This document shows positions 7,789-16,558 of a stretch of DNA of 64,000 nucleotides, piece after piece. Source of the DNA: Anaerolineales bacterium (lineage in GTDB: Bacteria > Chloroflexota > Anaerolineae > Anaerolineales > Villigracilaceae). The position numbers and the translations under genes are program-made. A model generated the notes under the pieces. It was not told the DNA's origin, did no database searches, and was given only the letters and a program-made list of their open reading frames with translations. Location of the stretch: NCBI GenBank assembly GCA_020634895.1, contig JACKAV010000001.1, positions 434,001-498,000 of the forward strand. The letters are read 5' to 3'. Numbering within the stretch: position 1 is the first letter of the stretch; each line of letters opens with the position of its first letter.

Positions 7789-10137
7789 TTATTGCGTTTC
7801 CAAGTAATTGTATCCCAATATACCGAATTTTAGCCGCCGCCTCATTGCCTTATAAAGAATCTCCCGTGCGGCTTTCCGCGCCAGCGCCTCATCCCCGCCG
7901 TGCGGGCTGAATAACTGTGCCTGATGTTCAGCAAGCAGGCTGTCAATGGCAACGCTGGCTTCGGGCAGCAATTCCTTCAACACATCCGCTCGTTCGCGGG
8001 CGGTGACATGCGGCGGCTGGGAATGTTTCAGCCACCGCAGGCTGAGGTTGACTCTGTGGAAATATTTTTCGGTATTTGAAAGGAAAGCAAATTGCAGCCA
8101 GCGGTCCAGCCATCTTGGTGGAGTCCAGCCGGTGCGGACGATCACCTCCCTTACGATGGATGCAGCCGTCACCTTGGGAGCGAAGCGTCTTTTCATCACG
8201 ATCGTTAAGAGGACGAGAAACACGCCTCCCAGCCACGGGAGGAACGGATACAAATCCTTGACCCACGCGGCGCTGACGGTTTGTCCTTCACTATTATTAT
8301 CCGGCTGGACGTCCAGTTCCACATCTGGCTGCGCCAAAGGTGCGCCCGGGTTGATAGCCGGAGCGACCACTGGGGCATCCTCTCGGTCTTTTGGGCGTTC
8401 CAACGGATTTTGGTTTCCCGTCGGCTCGAATTCGACCCAGCCATATTCTGGGAAGTACACTTCGGGCCAGGCGTGAAAATCACGTTCACGCACAACAAAA
8501 AGATTATTCTGTAAATTGGATTCGCCTTGCGCATATCCCACCGCGAGGCGTGCTGGAATACCAACGGCGCGCAGCATCAGCACTTCCGCGCTGGCGGAAT
8601 AATTGCAGAACCCTTCCTTGCCTTCGAAGAGTACGTAGTCCAAGGCGTCGGTGGTGCCTGCGGGGAAGGAGACCTTATTGACATATTTGATCTCTCTTCG
8701 TAGATAGCTTGTGATGGCTGCAGCTTTATCGTAGGGATTATCCTGAAATTTTGTCACGTTTTGGGCAAGCTCAAGAATACGCGGCGAAAAATCATCGGGG
8801 AGTTGTAAATATTTTTCCGTGACCCAGTCAGGATATTCCTCTCCCGCATCGCGCAGTTCTGCAATGGTCGGGTCGGCGAGCATCGCAATGGACAGGTACA
8901 CATCCCCGGATTCCAACGTCGGCGATGCCCGTATGGCGGTGACATCCATGAGCGGGTCTTCCTTATCGTCCTGGCTTGGGACGTCAGAATACAACATGAT
9001 CGAATCGCGGTTTACCCAGACCGGCTGGGCGGCAGTGTATAGAAGTATCTGCTGGTCCTGAAATACATCGAAAGTGAAACTGGCTCTTATGCGTTCGTTA
9101 TTATCCGGTATCTTGATATTGCTGTCTGATGATTTGCGCTGCGCCTCGTTTTGACTGGTGGTCTGCCATGCCCCATATTCGAAACGGTCATAGATCTGTC
9201 CGCGCCAATAAAGGCGGGGAAGATCATCCGTGCTTTGCAGCGCATGGACTTGAAAAATGACATTTTCACCCTGCGGCGTGGATGTTCCCAATGCGAGTTG
9301 GGTTTGGAAGTTCCGCGCCACCGGGCGGATTTCCTTATTTAGTGGGGCGAAAAGGTTTTCAAACCTTTCGGACGAAAATACCTCTCCATAGGTATTCTGC
9401 CAGAATTTTCTACCCTCTTCTGTGGTCGGCAGGATATATGGAGTGACCCATGCAAGGAATACCAGAACGACAGCAACTGCCACTGTGGTATTTGTGATGT
9501 CCAATCCGCTTTCGCTGGAGAATTGCACGCGGGTCTGCAGCCATTCCTTGCGGTCTGCCAGGTATTTCAACCGTCCAAGCAGGATCAACGCAAGGAACAG
9601 GTATATGCCAAACATCCATGTGTAATCCTTGCCTGTATAGTGATACACATGGGCGATGAGCATCAAAATCCCGTTGGGCAGAATGACTTTTAGATAGTCT
9701 GCATGGCGCGTCAGGTGATAACCGCTGTACAGGCTTGCGATCCAATACGGGATGCATAAGAGCGCAAAGAGAAAGAGTTGATCTTCCAATGCCCTGCCCG
9801 ATAAAAGCTCACGCAAGTCTGTGAACAACCGTCCGAACAGGATCACCAGCCTGTCCCAAAGATAGATCTGGTTTTTGTCGAATGAGATCGCCCCGAGGAA
9901 GAACCAAATGAAGATGACGACCATATAACCGAACGCGAGGCGTATCACCCCGCGTTTTTGAAAGCGGCTGTATCCCAGCGCCAGCCCCAAGACGTATCCC
10001 GCTACCGACAGGCTCGCGATTCGCCCGAGTTCGTCCAGCCAGTCTGCGGCTTGCAGTCTCCAGGCAGAAAAAAGAATCGCGATCAACACGATGATTGCGG
10101 CTGGCGTATCCCAATGGCGGTCTTGGACTTTGGTCAT
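7789..10137 (-). CDS. Membrane transglutaminase-like protein (TgpA type)
   Basis: A 782-residue protein with several N-terminal transmembrane helices (about residues 15-245), an extracytoplasmic transglutaminase-like domain, another helix near residue 650 and a cytoplasmic C-terminal DUF4129-like tail. The Cys-His-Asp protease-like triad is visible as GFCNYSASAEVLMLRAVGIP (Cys), DFHAWPEVYF (His) and the acidic residue in WVEFEPTG. This architecture matches the TgpA family; what it crosslinks or cleaves is not known. A TACACT hexamer lies 9 bases before the ATG with no Shine-Dalgarno. It is probably co-transcribed with the cyclase gene downstream. Confidence 0.88.
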   Translation of the reverse strand: MTKVQDRHWDTPAAIIVLIAILFSAWRLQAADWLDELGRIASLSVAGYVLGLALGYSRFQKRGVIRLAFGYMVVIFIWFFLGAISFDKNQIYLWDRLVILFGRLFTDLRELLSGRALEDQLFLFALLCIPYWIASLYSGYHLTRHADYLKVILPNGILMLIAHVYHYTGKDYTWMFGIYLFLALILLGRLKYLADRKEWLQTRVQFSSESGLDITNTTVAVAVVLVFLAWVTPYILPTTEEGRKFWQNTYGEVFSSERFENLFAPLNKEIRPVARNFQTQLALGTSTPQGENVIFQVHALQSTDDLPRLYWRGQIYDRFEYGAWQTTSQNEAQRKSSDSNIKIPDNNERIRASFTFDVFQDQQILLYTAAQPVWVNRDSIMLYSDVPSQDDKEDPLMDVTAIRASPTLESGDVYLSIAMLADPTIAELRDAGEEYPDWVTEKYLQLPDDFSPRILELAQNVTKFQDNPYDKAAAITSYLRREIKYVNKVSFPAGTTDALDYVLFEGKEGFCNYSASAEVLMLRAVGIPARLAVGYAQGESNLQNNLFVVRERDFHAWPEVYFPEYGWVEFEPTGNQNPLERPKDREDAPVVAPAINPGAPLAQPDVELDVQPDNNSEGQTVSAAWVKDLYPFLPWLGGVFLVLLTIVMKRRFAPKVTAASIVREVIVRTGWTPPRWLDRWLQFAFLSNTEKYFHRVNLSLRWLKHSQPPHVTARERADVLKELLPEASVAIDSLLAEHQAQLFSPHGGDEALARKAAREILYKAMRRRLKFGILGYNYLETQ

Positions 10138-10204
10138 GCGTTTAAGTGTACAATGATTGCATTCGTTACGTCAATTACATCTGCTAGGACTTTTGGAGGA
10201 ATCG

Positions 10205-11209
10205 ATGCAAACCTTGCTTGATTTTGGTGTTTCGTTCGTGGTCGCGCTGCAAAGTATGGGGGATTGGATGATTCCGGTCATGAAATTTTTTAGCGAACTC
10301 GGCACCGAGGAATTCTTCTTTCTTGCCCTGCCGCTTATTTATTGGTGTATTGATTCTGCGTTGGGGTTTCGAGTTGGTTTGATTCTGCTCTCCAGCAATT
10401 ATGTATCCTTTATTGCCAAGGCGGCAATGGCGGGACCGCGCCCGTATTGGGTCAGCTCACATGTGCGTCCGTTGTGGGCGGAATCTTCGTTTGGCGCTCC
10501 TTCCGGACACGCGCAGCATGCAATGAGCGTGTGGGGCATCATTGCCGTTTATATCAAAAAGAGCTGGGTGACAGTCGTTTGTGTGATCCTTATTTTTATG
10601 ATCGGCTTTTCGCGCCTTGTTCTTGGCGCTCACTTTCCGCATGATGTGGTTCTTGGCTGGCTGTTCGGCGGTATTCTGTTGTGGGCATTTTCTCATTATT
10701 GGGACGCCGCAGCCAAATGGCTGAAGAGCAAGACGTTTGCCCAACAAGTGGGTATTTCATTTTGGATTGCTTTGGGGATGATCGTTTTTGGATTGCTCAC
10801 TGCCTTCCTCAGAAAGGGGTATCAACTGCCGGAAGAGTGGATGATCAACGCGCTTCGCTCTGGTATCGAGCCTGTTTTGGTGGACCCAGACACTATCTTC
10901 ACCACAGCCGGGACTTTCTTCGGGCTGGCAATCGGTGCGGCGTGGATCCACTCTCTGGGCGGGTATCAGGCTCAAGGTCCGTTTTGGAAGCGCGCCCTTC
11001 GTTATGTCATCGGTCTGATCGGGGTTGTCATCCTGTGGCAGGGTTTGGGTGCGGTTTTCCCAGACGGTGACGGTGTTTTGGACTACTCCCTGCGCTTCCT
11101 GCGTTATACCCTGGTGGGGTGGTGGATCTCCGGCGGGGCGCTGTGGATCTTTCAGCATTTCAATTTAACTACAGTTGACAGGGGCAGTTCAGAGGCAACT
11201 TCTATCTGA
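10205..11209 (+). CDS. PAP2-family membrane phosphatase
   Basis: A 334-residue integral-membrane phosphatase of the PAP2 superfamily, likely acting on a lipid phosphate or polyprenyl diphosphate at the membrane surface. The three active-site motifs are complete: KAAMAGPRP, APSGHA and SRLVLGAHFPHDVVLGW, between at least seven hydrophobic segments. The C-terminal half (about 190-330) adds further helices beyond the minimal PAP2 core. I chose the ATG at 10205 because GGAGGA sits at a good distance (10195-10200); an upstream in-frame TTG at 10157 lacks this. Confidence 0.88.
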   Translation: MQTLLDFGVSFVVALQSMGDWMIPVMKFFSELGTEEFFFLALPLIYWCIDSALGFRVGLILLSSNYVSFIAKAAMAGPRPYWVSSHVRPLWAESSFGAPSGHAQHAMSVWGIIAVYIKKSWVTVVCVILIFMIGFSRLVLGAHFPHDVVLGWLFGGILLWAFSHYWDAAAKWLKSKTFAQQVGISFWIALGMIVFGLLTAFLRKGYQLPEEWMINALRSGIEPVLVDPDTIFTTAGTFFGLAIGAAWIHSLGGYQAQGPFWKRALRYVIGLIGVVILWQGLGAVFPDGDGVLDYSLRFLRYTLVGWWISGGALWIFQHFNLTTVDRGSSEATSI

Positions 11210-11300
11210 TATAATGCGCGTTGTCCAATTTGAAAAAAAAGTTCCATAACTGTACAGAAAATGTACTCAAAATCATTTTTACATAGGTGAATGGATTTCA

Positions 11301-13541
11301 ATGACGCTGGATAAAGGCATCCTAATACATAACCGTTATCGAATTGTCGACATTCTAGGGCAAGGGGGAATGGGTTCGGTCTATCGGGCAATTGATGAAA
11401 ACCTTGGTGTCTCTGTGGCACTTAAGGAGAATTTGTTCACCACCGATGAGTACGCCCGTCAGTTCAGACTTGAAGCGGTCATTTTAGCGAACCTGCGTCA
11501 TCCCAATCTTCCGCGCGTTTCCGATCATTTTGTCTTGGGCGATATGGGGCAATATCTCGTGATGGACTTCATCGAGGGTGAGGATTTGCGCTACCGCATG
11601 GAGCGCGTCGGCATGCTTGCTGAGGAAGAGGCGGTACATATCGGCGCGTCGATGTGTGATGCGCTTGCCTATCTCCATACTCGTAAACCTCCCATTCTTC
11701 ACCGCGATATTAAACCGGGCAATGTAAAGATCTCACCAGATGGACACATCTTTTTGGTGGATTTTGGTCTGGCGAAGGTGTACCAAAGCGCCAGCCAGGC
11801 GACGACCACAGGCGCACGCGCCATGACGCCCGGCTATTCTCCCCCGGAACAATACGGCACGGCGCGGACCGATCCGCGTACGGATATTTACTCCCTTGGG
11901 GCGACGTTATACGCCGCGTTGACGGGTGTTATCCCTGAAGACGGTCTTGCGCGCGCAATGGACAATGCCCAGCTTACGCCGCTGCGCAAGAGGAATCCGA
12001 AGATCTCGCGCAAGCTGGCTGCCGCCATTGAAAAAGCGATGGCGGTTGATCCCAGTGACCGCTTCCAAACTGCGGAGGGATTCAAGACGGGACTGCTTGC
12101 ATCCAAATCGCTGACCCAACAGGCGCCCGGTTCTTATAAGATCATTCCTCCTCCGCCTGAGGCGTTGGAGTCCTCTCATGAAGAACAATCCACGATCGTG
12201 GATGAAAACCTTCCGGTCAATGGTGATAAGCCGCCGAGGGCGAAAATTCCAGGACCGGTTCCTTCCATCCTTTCATCTGATCATGAAGACCAGCCTTTTG
12301 TCTCGCCATTAAAAAGACAGAAAGAACGCGAAAGAAAACGCCGTTTGGCGTTGGTTCGTTTTGCATTGTATACAGGCTTATTGTTATTGATCCTGGGCGG
12401 GGTTTTGTATTTTGTCCCCGGGCTTTTACCGGATGATGTGCGTGCCATGGTGCCTTTTATTGCGCCCACAGCCACACAGACTTTGACACCCACCCCCGTC
12501 CCAACACAGACGATTCCGCCAACTTTTACCGCGACCCTGGAAGAACCGACTGCCACCAACACACCCAAGCCGACACAGACCATGACCCCTACGTTTACGC
12601 CAACGCCTGTGGCTGGCGCCCCCACTGAAGAGTTGGTGAATACGCCCACGTTGGTGCCGGCTCCCATGCTGGGCGGCGGAGCGGGTCAGATCGCTTTTGC
12701 TTCCACACGCACGGGCATTCCGCAAATATTTTTGGCGGATCTCAATGGTGAAAACGCCTTCCAGGTGACTAATATGGCAAGCGGCGCATGCCAGCCTTCG
12801 TGGTCACCTGACGGGATGAAGATGGTTTTTATCTCACCCTGCCCGGGCAATGAAGACAAATATAAAAATACGAGTCTCTACGTCATCAATGCGGACGGTA
12901 CCGGGCTGATCACGCTCGATGCTTCGCCCGGCGGAAATTTTGACCCGTCCTGGTCGCCGGACGGAAAAACGATCGCTTTCACTTCTTTGCGCACCGGGCA
13001 GATGGAAATCTTCACCATCGATGTGGATGATCCCGACACTGTGACACAGATCACCAAAGGCGCATCGCAGTTCGAATCACGTATGCCAAGGTGGTCGCCC
13101 GATGCTTCCCAGTTGGTGTATGTGGTGAAACGACTTGGCGTTTATCAGATCTGGTTGATGAATGCGGACGGAACGGAACAGAAACAGATCGTTCGCAGCG
13201 GCGTTCAGTACTCAGATTACCTGCCTGAATGGTCGCCCAAGAATGATCTTATCATCTTCAACCAGCGCTGTGCGACAAAATTCTGCAATCCGTATTTGAT
13301 GAGCATTTCCGCTACAGACCATTCGAGCGAGCAGGGTCTGCGCCTGCCGATCAGCATCGCTTTCATTGAAAATATCGATTATTCACCCGATGGTTTCTAT
13401 ATCGCTTATGAGGGCGTTGGCGAAGCAGGCAACATGGATATCTTCTACATGACCCTCTCAGGCGGTGACCGGGTTCGCCTCTCAACGGACCCTGCACAGG
13501 ATTTCCAGCCTACTTGGCGGCCTGCAACGCCGGAACCTTAA
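11301..13541 (+). CDS. Ser/Thr protein kinase with PD40/TolB-like propeller
   Basis: A 746-residue transmembrane Hanks-type kinase. Residues about 13-270 are the kinase domain with the Gly loop GQGGMGSVY, the VAL(K)E lysine, HRDIKPGN catalytic loop, DFGLAK metal site and an APE-like PGYSPPEQYG. A juxtamembrane basic stretch and one transmembrane helix (about 349-371) follow, then a Thr/Pro-rich external linker (about 385-455) and a beta-propeller with five PD40/WSPDG-type blades (SWSPDGMKM, SWSPDGKTI, RWSPDASQL, EWSPKNDLI, DYSPDGFYI). It likely senses something outside the cell and phosphorylates cytosolic proteins. TATAAT is present at 11210-11215, 86 bases upstream, with only a weak -35. 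Confidence 0.92.
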   Translation: MTLDKGILIHNRYRIVDILGQGGMGSVYRAIDENLGVSVALKENLFTTDEYARQFRLEAVILANLRHPNLPRVSDHFVLGDMGQYLVMDFIEGEDLRYRMERVGMLAEEEAVHIGASMCDALAYLHTRKPPILHRDIKPGNVKISPDGHIFLVDFGLAKVYQSASQATTTGARAMTPGYSPPEQYGTARTDPRTDIYSLGATLYAALTGVIPEDGLARAMDNAQLTPLRKRNPKISRKLAAAIEKAMAVDPSDRFQTAEGFKTGLLASKSLTQQAPGSYKIIPPPPEALESSHEEQSTIVDENLPVNGDKPPRAKIPGPVPSILSSDHEDQPFVSPLKRQKERERKRRLALVRFALYTGLLLLILGGVLYFVPGLLPDDVRAMVPFIAPTATQTLTPTPVPTQTIPPTFTATLEEPTATNTPKPTQTMTPTFTPTPVAGAPTEELVNTPTLVPAPMLGGGAGQIAFASTRTGIPQIFLADLNGENAFQVTNMASGACQPSWSPDGMKMVFISPCPGNEDKYKNTSLYVINADGTGLITLDASPGGNFDPSWSPDGKTIAFTSLRTGQMEIFTIDVDDPDTVTQITKGASQFESRMPRWSPDASQLVYVVKRLGVYQIWLMNADGTEQKQIVRSGVQYSDYLPEWSPKNDLIIFNQRCATKFCNPYLMSISATDHSSEQGLRLPISIAFIENIDYSPDGFYIAYEGVGEAGNMDIFYMTLSGGDRVRLSTDPAQDFQPTWRPATPEP

Positions 13542-13551
13542 TCATCCAAAC

Positions 13552-13584
13552 AAAAGAGTGCTGGAATTTTCCAGCGCTCTTTTT
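13552..13584. terminator. Bidirectional terminator
   Basis: AAAAGAG-T-GCTGG and CCAGC-G-CTCTTTT form a stem with one mismatch around AATTTT, followed by a T tract; the opposite strand also ends in T. It separates the convergent kinase (+) and metal ATPase (-) genes. Confidence 0.8.
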
Positions 13585-13603
13585 GATTCAATAGTGTAGA
13601 GTC

Positions 13604-15916
13604 TTATTTGTAACCCAAAAGGCGTAACCCATTCAGCACCACAAGCACTGTGCTGCCTTCGTGCCCGACCACCCCAAGCGGAAGCGGCAATTGCGCCCCG
13701 AATGCGCTGGCGATCAGCACAACGATCACACCCAGGGCAAAAGTCAGGTTTTGCCAGACGACTTTGCGTGACTGTCTCGCCAGCCCAATGGCGAATGGGA
13801 TTTTGTGCAGGTCGTCGGACATAAGCACCATGTCCGCGGTTTCGATGGCGACGTCGGTGCCAGCGCCGCCCATGGCTATGCCGATATCGGCGGTTGCAAG
13901 GGAGGGCGCGTCGTTGACGCCGTCACCGACCATGGCGGTAGGTCCGTATTTTCTTTGAAGTTCCTGCAATACAGTGACTTTATCCTGCGGAAGGAGGTCT
14001 GCGTGGAATTCATCCACACCGGCGCGTTCGGCGATCTTCGCGGCGACTTTGGCGTTGTCGCCTGTCAGCATGACCACATGCTCGATTCCAGCCGCTTTGA
14101 GCGCCTTGATCATATCCACGGCATCTTCGCGGAGGGTATCTGCCACGCCGACAATGCCGAGGAATTTCTGCGTTTTCACTTCGTAGGCAAACATCGCGGT
14201 TTGTCCTTCGTTTTGCAATTCTTCGGCTTTGCTCAAAATTTCCGCTGGGATCATTACGTCACGTTCCACGAACATGCGTTGATTGCCGACCCATAAACGA
14301 TGGGACTCCACGATACCTTCCACGCCCTGCCCGGGGACGGCACGAAACTCCATGGACGGTGGCAGGCTCAAGGTCCGGGAATGAGCCGCGTCAACGATGG
14401 CTCGCGCCAGCGGGTGTTCGGAGCGTGCTTCCAGTGCGGCGACGAGTCGCAGAAGTTCATCCTCTTTTGTACCGTTGAAGGTGTGAACTCCAGTCAATGT
14501 GGGTTTGCCGCTGGTGAGTGTTCCGGTCTTATCGAAGGCAAGGACTTTGAGCGTGGCGGTCTTTTCGAGATGGACGCCGCCTTTGAAGAGCACGCCGTTG
14601 CGCGCGCCGTTCGCGATTGCGGAGAGAATGCTCGCGGGTGTGGAGATGACCAATGCGCAAGGCGAGGCGACGACGAGCCATGTCATGGCGCGATAGAACG
14701 TGGGTTGGAATTCGTTGCCCAAAATGAGCCACGGCACAATGACCAGCAACACTGCCGCCGCGAGGACGAAGATGGCATAACGCTGTTCGAATGTATCGAG
14801 CATTTGCTGCGTGTTCGCCTTGGTGGACTGTGCTTCTTCCACCATCTTGACGATGCGCGCAAGGGTGGTGTCTTTGGCGAGGCGTGTTACGCGGATCTCG
14901 AGCGAACCTGTGCCGTTGACTGTGCCTGCGAAAACGAGGTCGTTGACCTGTTTATGTACAGGCATCGATTCGCCCGTGATGGTTGCCTGGTCTACATCTG
15001 ACGCGCCATCGATCACTTCGCCGTCGATGGGGAAGCGCTCGCCGGGGCGCACAATGACGACGTCGCCGAGGGTAAGCTGTTCGATGGGCAACGATATCAA
15101 ACGCGAGCCGCGCCTAACAGTGGCTTGAGCCGGACGCAGATCCAGAAGTTTTTCGATGGCTTTGCGGCTGCGGTCCATGGCGTAGGTTTGCAGTGTGTTC
15201 GAAAGCGAGAAGAGGAAGAGTAGAACCGCGCCCTCTACAGGTTGACCGATGGCTGCGGCGCCGAGTGCTGCGAGGATCATCAGCAGGTCTACGTTGAGGG
15301 TCTTTTCTTTCAATGCCTCAATGCTTGCCATCAGACCGAACCAACCGCCTGTGGCGTACGCGACAAAATACAAACCAAAGATGAGAGCGGGATTCCAACC
15401 CAGACCCGTCCCGATGAATGCGGTCAGCGCCGTCACTGCATTGATAACTGTGAACGCAACCTCAAGCTTCTCAATGGGAATCTCGACTTTGTCTTTGACG
15501 GTTTCTGCAGTATTCAAAAACGACGCTTCGACCTCGACATTTTCATCGGTCGCCAGCCGCGGGTTGTTCAACTTCACTTCGATGCTGTTCTTGCGGAATG
15601 TCGCGGTGGGGAGGTTGGCGGCAGTTTCATATTGATTTGCAAGATGGATTGCCAGATCACCGGCACATCCGCGGCATGCATCCTCGCCGCGTTCGCGTTT
15701 GGCGGCACATTGCGCCACTCGCATGGACGCTTCGCGTCCCGCATGGTTGATGACTTCCAACGCACGTTCATTGCTGATCTGGCGCGGATCGAATACCGCC
15801 TTCAAACTGCCGTCTGTATAGTTGTAGTCAACCTCCTGAATGCCTGCATATCCACGCAGGGTATCGGAAAGGATCTCAGTGCATCTTTGTTCTGGTTTGG
15901 GAGTGTTTGAGTTCAT
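13604..15916 (-). CDS. P1B-type heavy-metal ATPase (P1B-4-like)
   Basis: A 770-residue metal-exporting P-type ATPase of the cytoplasmic membrane. The A-domain TGES, phosphorylation loop DKTGTLTSG, HP motif SEHPLARAI and hinge MVGDGVNDAPSLA are all present. The ion-path motif is SPC (VVASPCALVIS) instead of CPC, and the last helix carries HEGST, both marks of the P1B-4 group that exports Co, Fe, Zn or related ions. The N-terminus has a HMA-like fold lacking the CxxC, followed by a Cys-containing segment (ACRGCAG). The start overlaps the stop of the Fur-family gene (TAATG), so the pump is very likely under that regulator. Substrate identity is inferred only. Confidence 0.92.
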   Translation of the reverse strand: MNSNTPKPEQRCTEILSDTLRGYAGIQEVDYNYTDGSLKAVFDPRQISNERALEVINHAGREASMRVAQCAAKRERGEDACRGCAGDLAIHLANQYETAANLPTATFRKNSIEVKLNNPRLATDENVEVEASFLNTAETVKDKVEIPIEKLEVAFTVINAVTALTAFIGTGLGWNPALIFGLYFVAYATGGWFGLMASIEALKEKTLNVDLLMILAALGAAAIGQPVEGAVLLFLFSLSNTLQTYAMDRSRKAIEKLLDLRPAQATVRRGSRLISLPIEQLTLGDVVIVRPGERFPIDGEVIDGASDVDQATITGESMPVHKQVNDLVFAGTVNGTGSLEIRVTRLAKDTTLARIVKMVEEAQSTKANTQQMLDTFEQRYAIFVLAAAVLLVIVPWLILGNEFQPTFYRAMTWLVVASPCALVISTPASILSAIANGARNGVLFKGGVHLEKTATLKVLAFDKTGTLTSGKPTLTGVHTFNGTKEDELLRLVAALEARSEHPLARAIVDAAHSRTLSLPPSMEFRAVPGQGVEGIVESHRLWVGNQRMFVERDVMIPAEILSKAEELQNEGQTAMFAYEVKTQKFLGIVGVADTLREDAVDMIKALKAAGIEHVVMLTGDNAKVAAKIAERAGVDEFHADLLPQDKVTVLQELQRKYGPTAMVGDGVNDAPSLATADIGIAMGGAGTDVAIETADMVLMSDDLHKIPFAIGLARQSRKVVWQNLTFALGVIVVLIASAFGAQLPLPLGVVGHEGSTVLVVLNGLRLLGYK

Positions 15917-16362
15917 TAATTCCTCTTTGCTTTATCCTGTTTCTTTTGGCAATCGGGGCAAAGACCGTAATAGAGTACACGCGCGCCGAGCAATTTATAG
16001 CCCGATGCTTCGGCGATTTCAGTGTCGAGATGGGTGACATGTTCGCTGGGAATGTCTATGATGCGTGAGCAGGAAATACAGGCAAGGTTGACATGCGGTT
16101 CCGTATCCGCATCGTAATGGACCTTGTCGTCTCCGGCATGCCCAAGCACGTTCACCACACCGAGCTTTACCAACACATCGAGTGTGTTGTAAACCGTAGC
16201 CAGGCTGAGCGAAGCGAAACGCGGCTTGAGCTCGTCATAGATCATTGCGGCTGTGGGGTGTTCATCGCTGCCGACCAGCAATTCACAGATCGCAACGCGC
16301 TGCGGTGTAACTCTCATATTTGCCTGCCGCAAGGCAGTGGTCAGGGTTGAAATATTGGACAT
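15916..16362 (-). CDS. Fur-family metal-dependent transcriptional regulator
   Basis: A 148-residue regulator of the Fur/PerR/Zur superfamily. The N-terminal winged helix (MRVTPQRVAICELL...SLATVYNTLDVLVKLGVV) is followed by a dimerisation domain with HYDADTEPHVNLAC and two structural-zinc pairs, CISC and CPDC. It is the first gene of a two-gene unit with the P1B-4 ATPase, which resembles known PerR/Fur-controlled iron or zinc efflux units. Whether it senses iron, peroxide, zinc or manganese cannot be read reliably from the residues. A 16-base palindrome 21 bases before the start is a likely autoregulatory operator. Confidence 0.9.
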   Translation of the reverse strand: MSNISTLTTALRQANMRVTPQRVAICELLVGSDEHPTAAMIYDELKPRFASLSLATVYNTLDVLVKLGVVNVLGHAGDDKVHYDADTEPHVNLACISCSRIIDIPSEHVTHLDTEIAEASGYKLLGARVLYYGLCPDCQKKQDKAKRN

Positions 16363-16382
16363 AACTTCTCTTATTTGGAATT

Positions 16383-16398
16383 ATTCTAATTTTAGAAT
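16383..16398. promoter_or_regulatory. Fur/PerR-like operator before the Fur-family gene
   Basis: ATTCTAATTTTAGAAT is a perfect 7-2-7 palindrome in an A/T-rich stretch, located just upstream of the regulator gene where its promoter must lie. Size and composition resemble Fur/PerR boxes, though those usually have a one-base centre. Confidence 0.6.
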
Positions 16399-16479
16399 TA
16401 TTATAAATAAAGAAAAAGATTTGTCAAGTGATAAACCTCTTGGATACGTATGTTTTTATATTTTCTTACACTCCTCTTA

Positions 16480-16508
16480 TTGACGCGAATTTTTACGGCT
16501 GTTATTAT
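16480..16508 (+). promoter_or_regulatory. Sigma-A promoter of hrcA operon
   Basis: TTGACG (16480-16485) and TATTAT (16503-16508) are separated by exactly 17 bases. The CIRCE operator begins 14 bases further on, over the expected transcription start. Confidence 0.8.
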
Positions 16509-16522
16509 TATTCCGTTATTAA

Positions 16523-16549
16523 CTGGCACTCTCGCAATGAGAGTGCTAA
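16523..16549. promoter_or_regulatory. CIRCE operator (HrcA-binding site)
   Basis: Arms CTGGCACTC and GAGTGCTAA flank a nine-base spacer, matching the CIRCE consensus TTAGCACTC-N9-GAGTGCTAA in all but the first bases of the left arm. Position just after the promoter and before hrcA fits classical HrcA autorepression. Confidence 0.93.
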
Positions 16550-16558
16550 ATTTTGAAA

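Noticed and set aside
11175..11215. TTGACA (11175) and TATAAT (11210) before the kinase gene as a promoter
   Set aside because: Their spacing of 29 bases is too long for a sigma-A promoter; only the TATAAT is plausible with a poor -35.
12465..12660. Repetitive ACACCCACCC-type tract as a minisatellite
   Set aside because: It encodes the Thr/Pro-rich linker of the kinase and stays in frame; low complexity comes from the protein.
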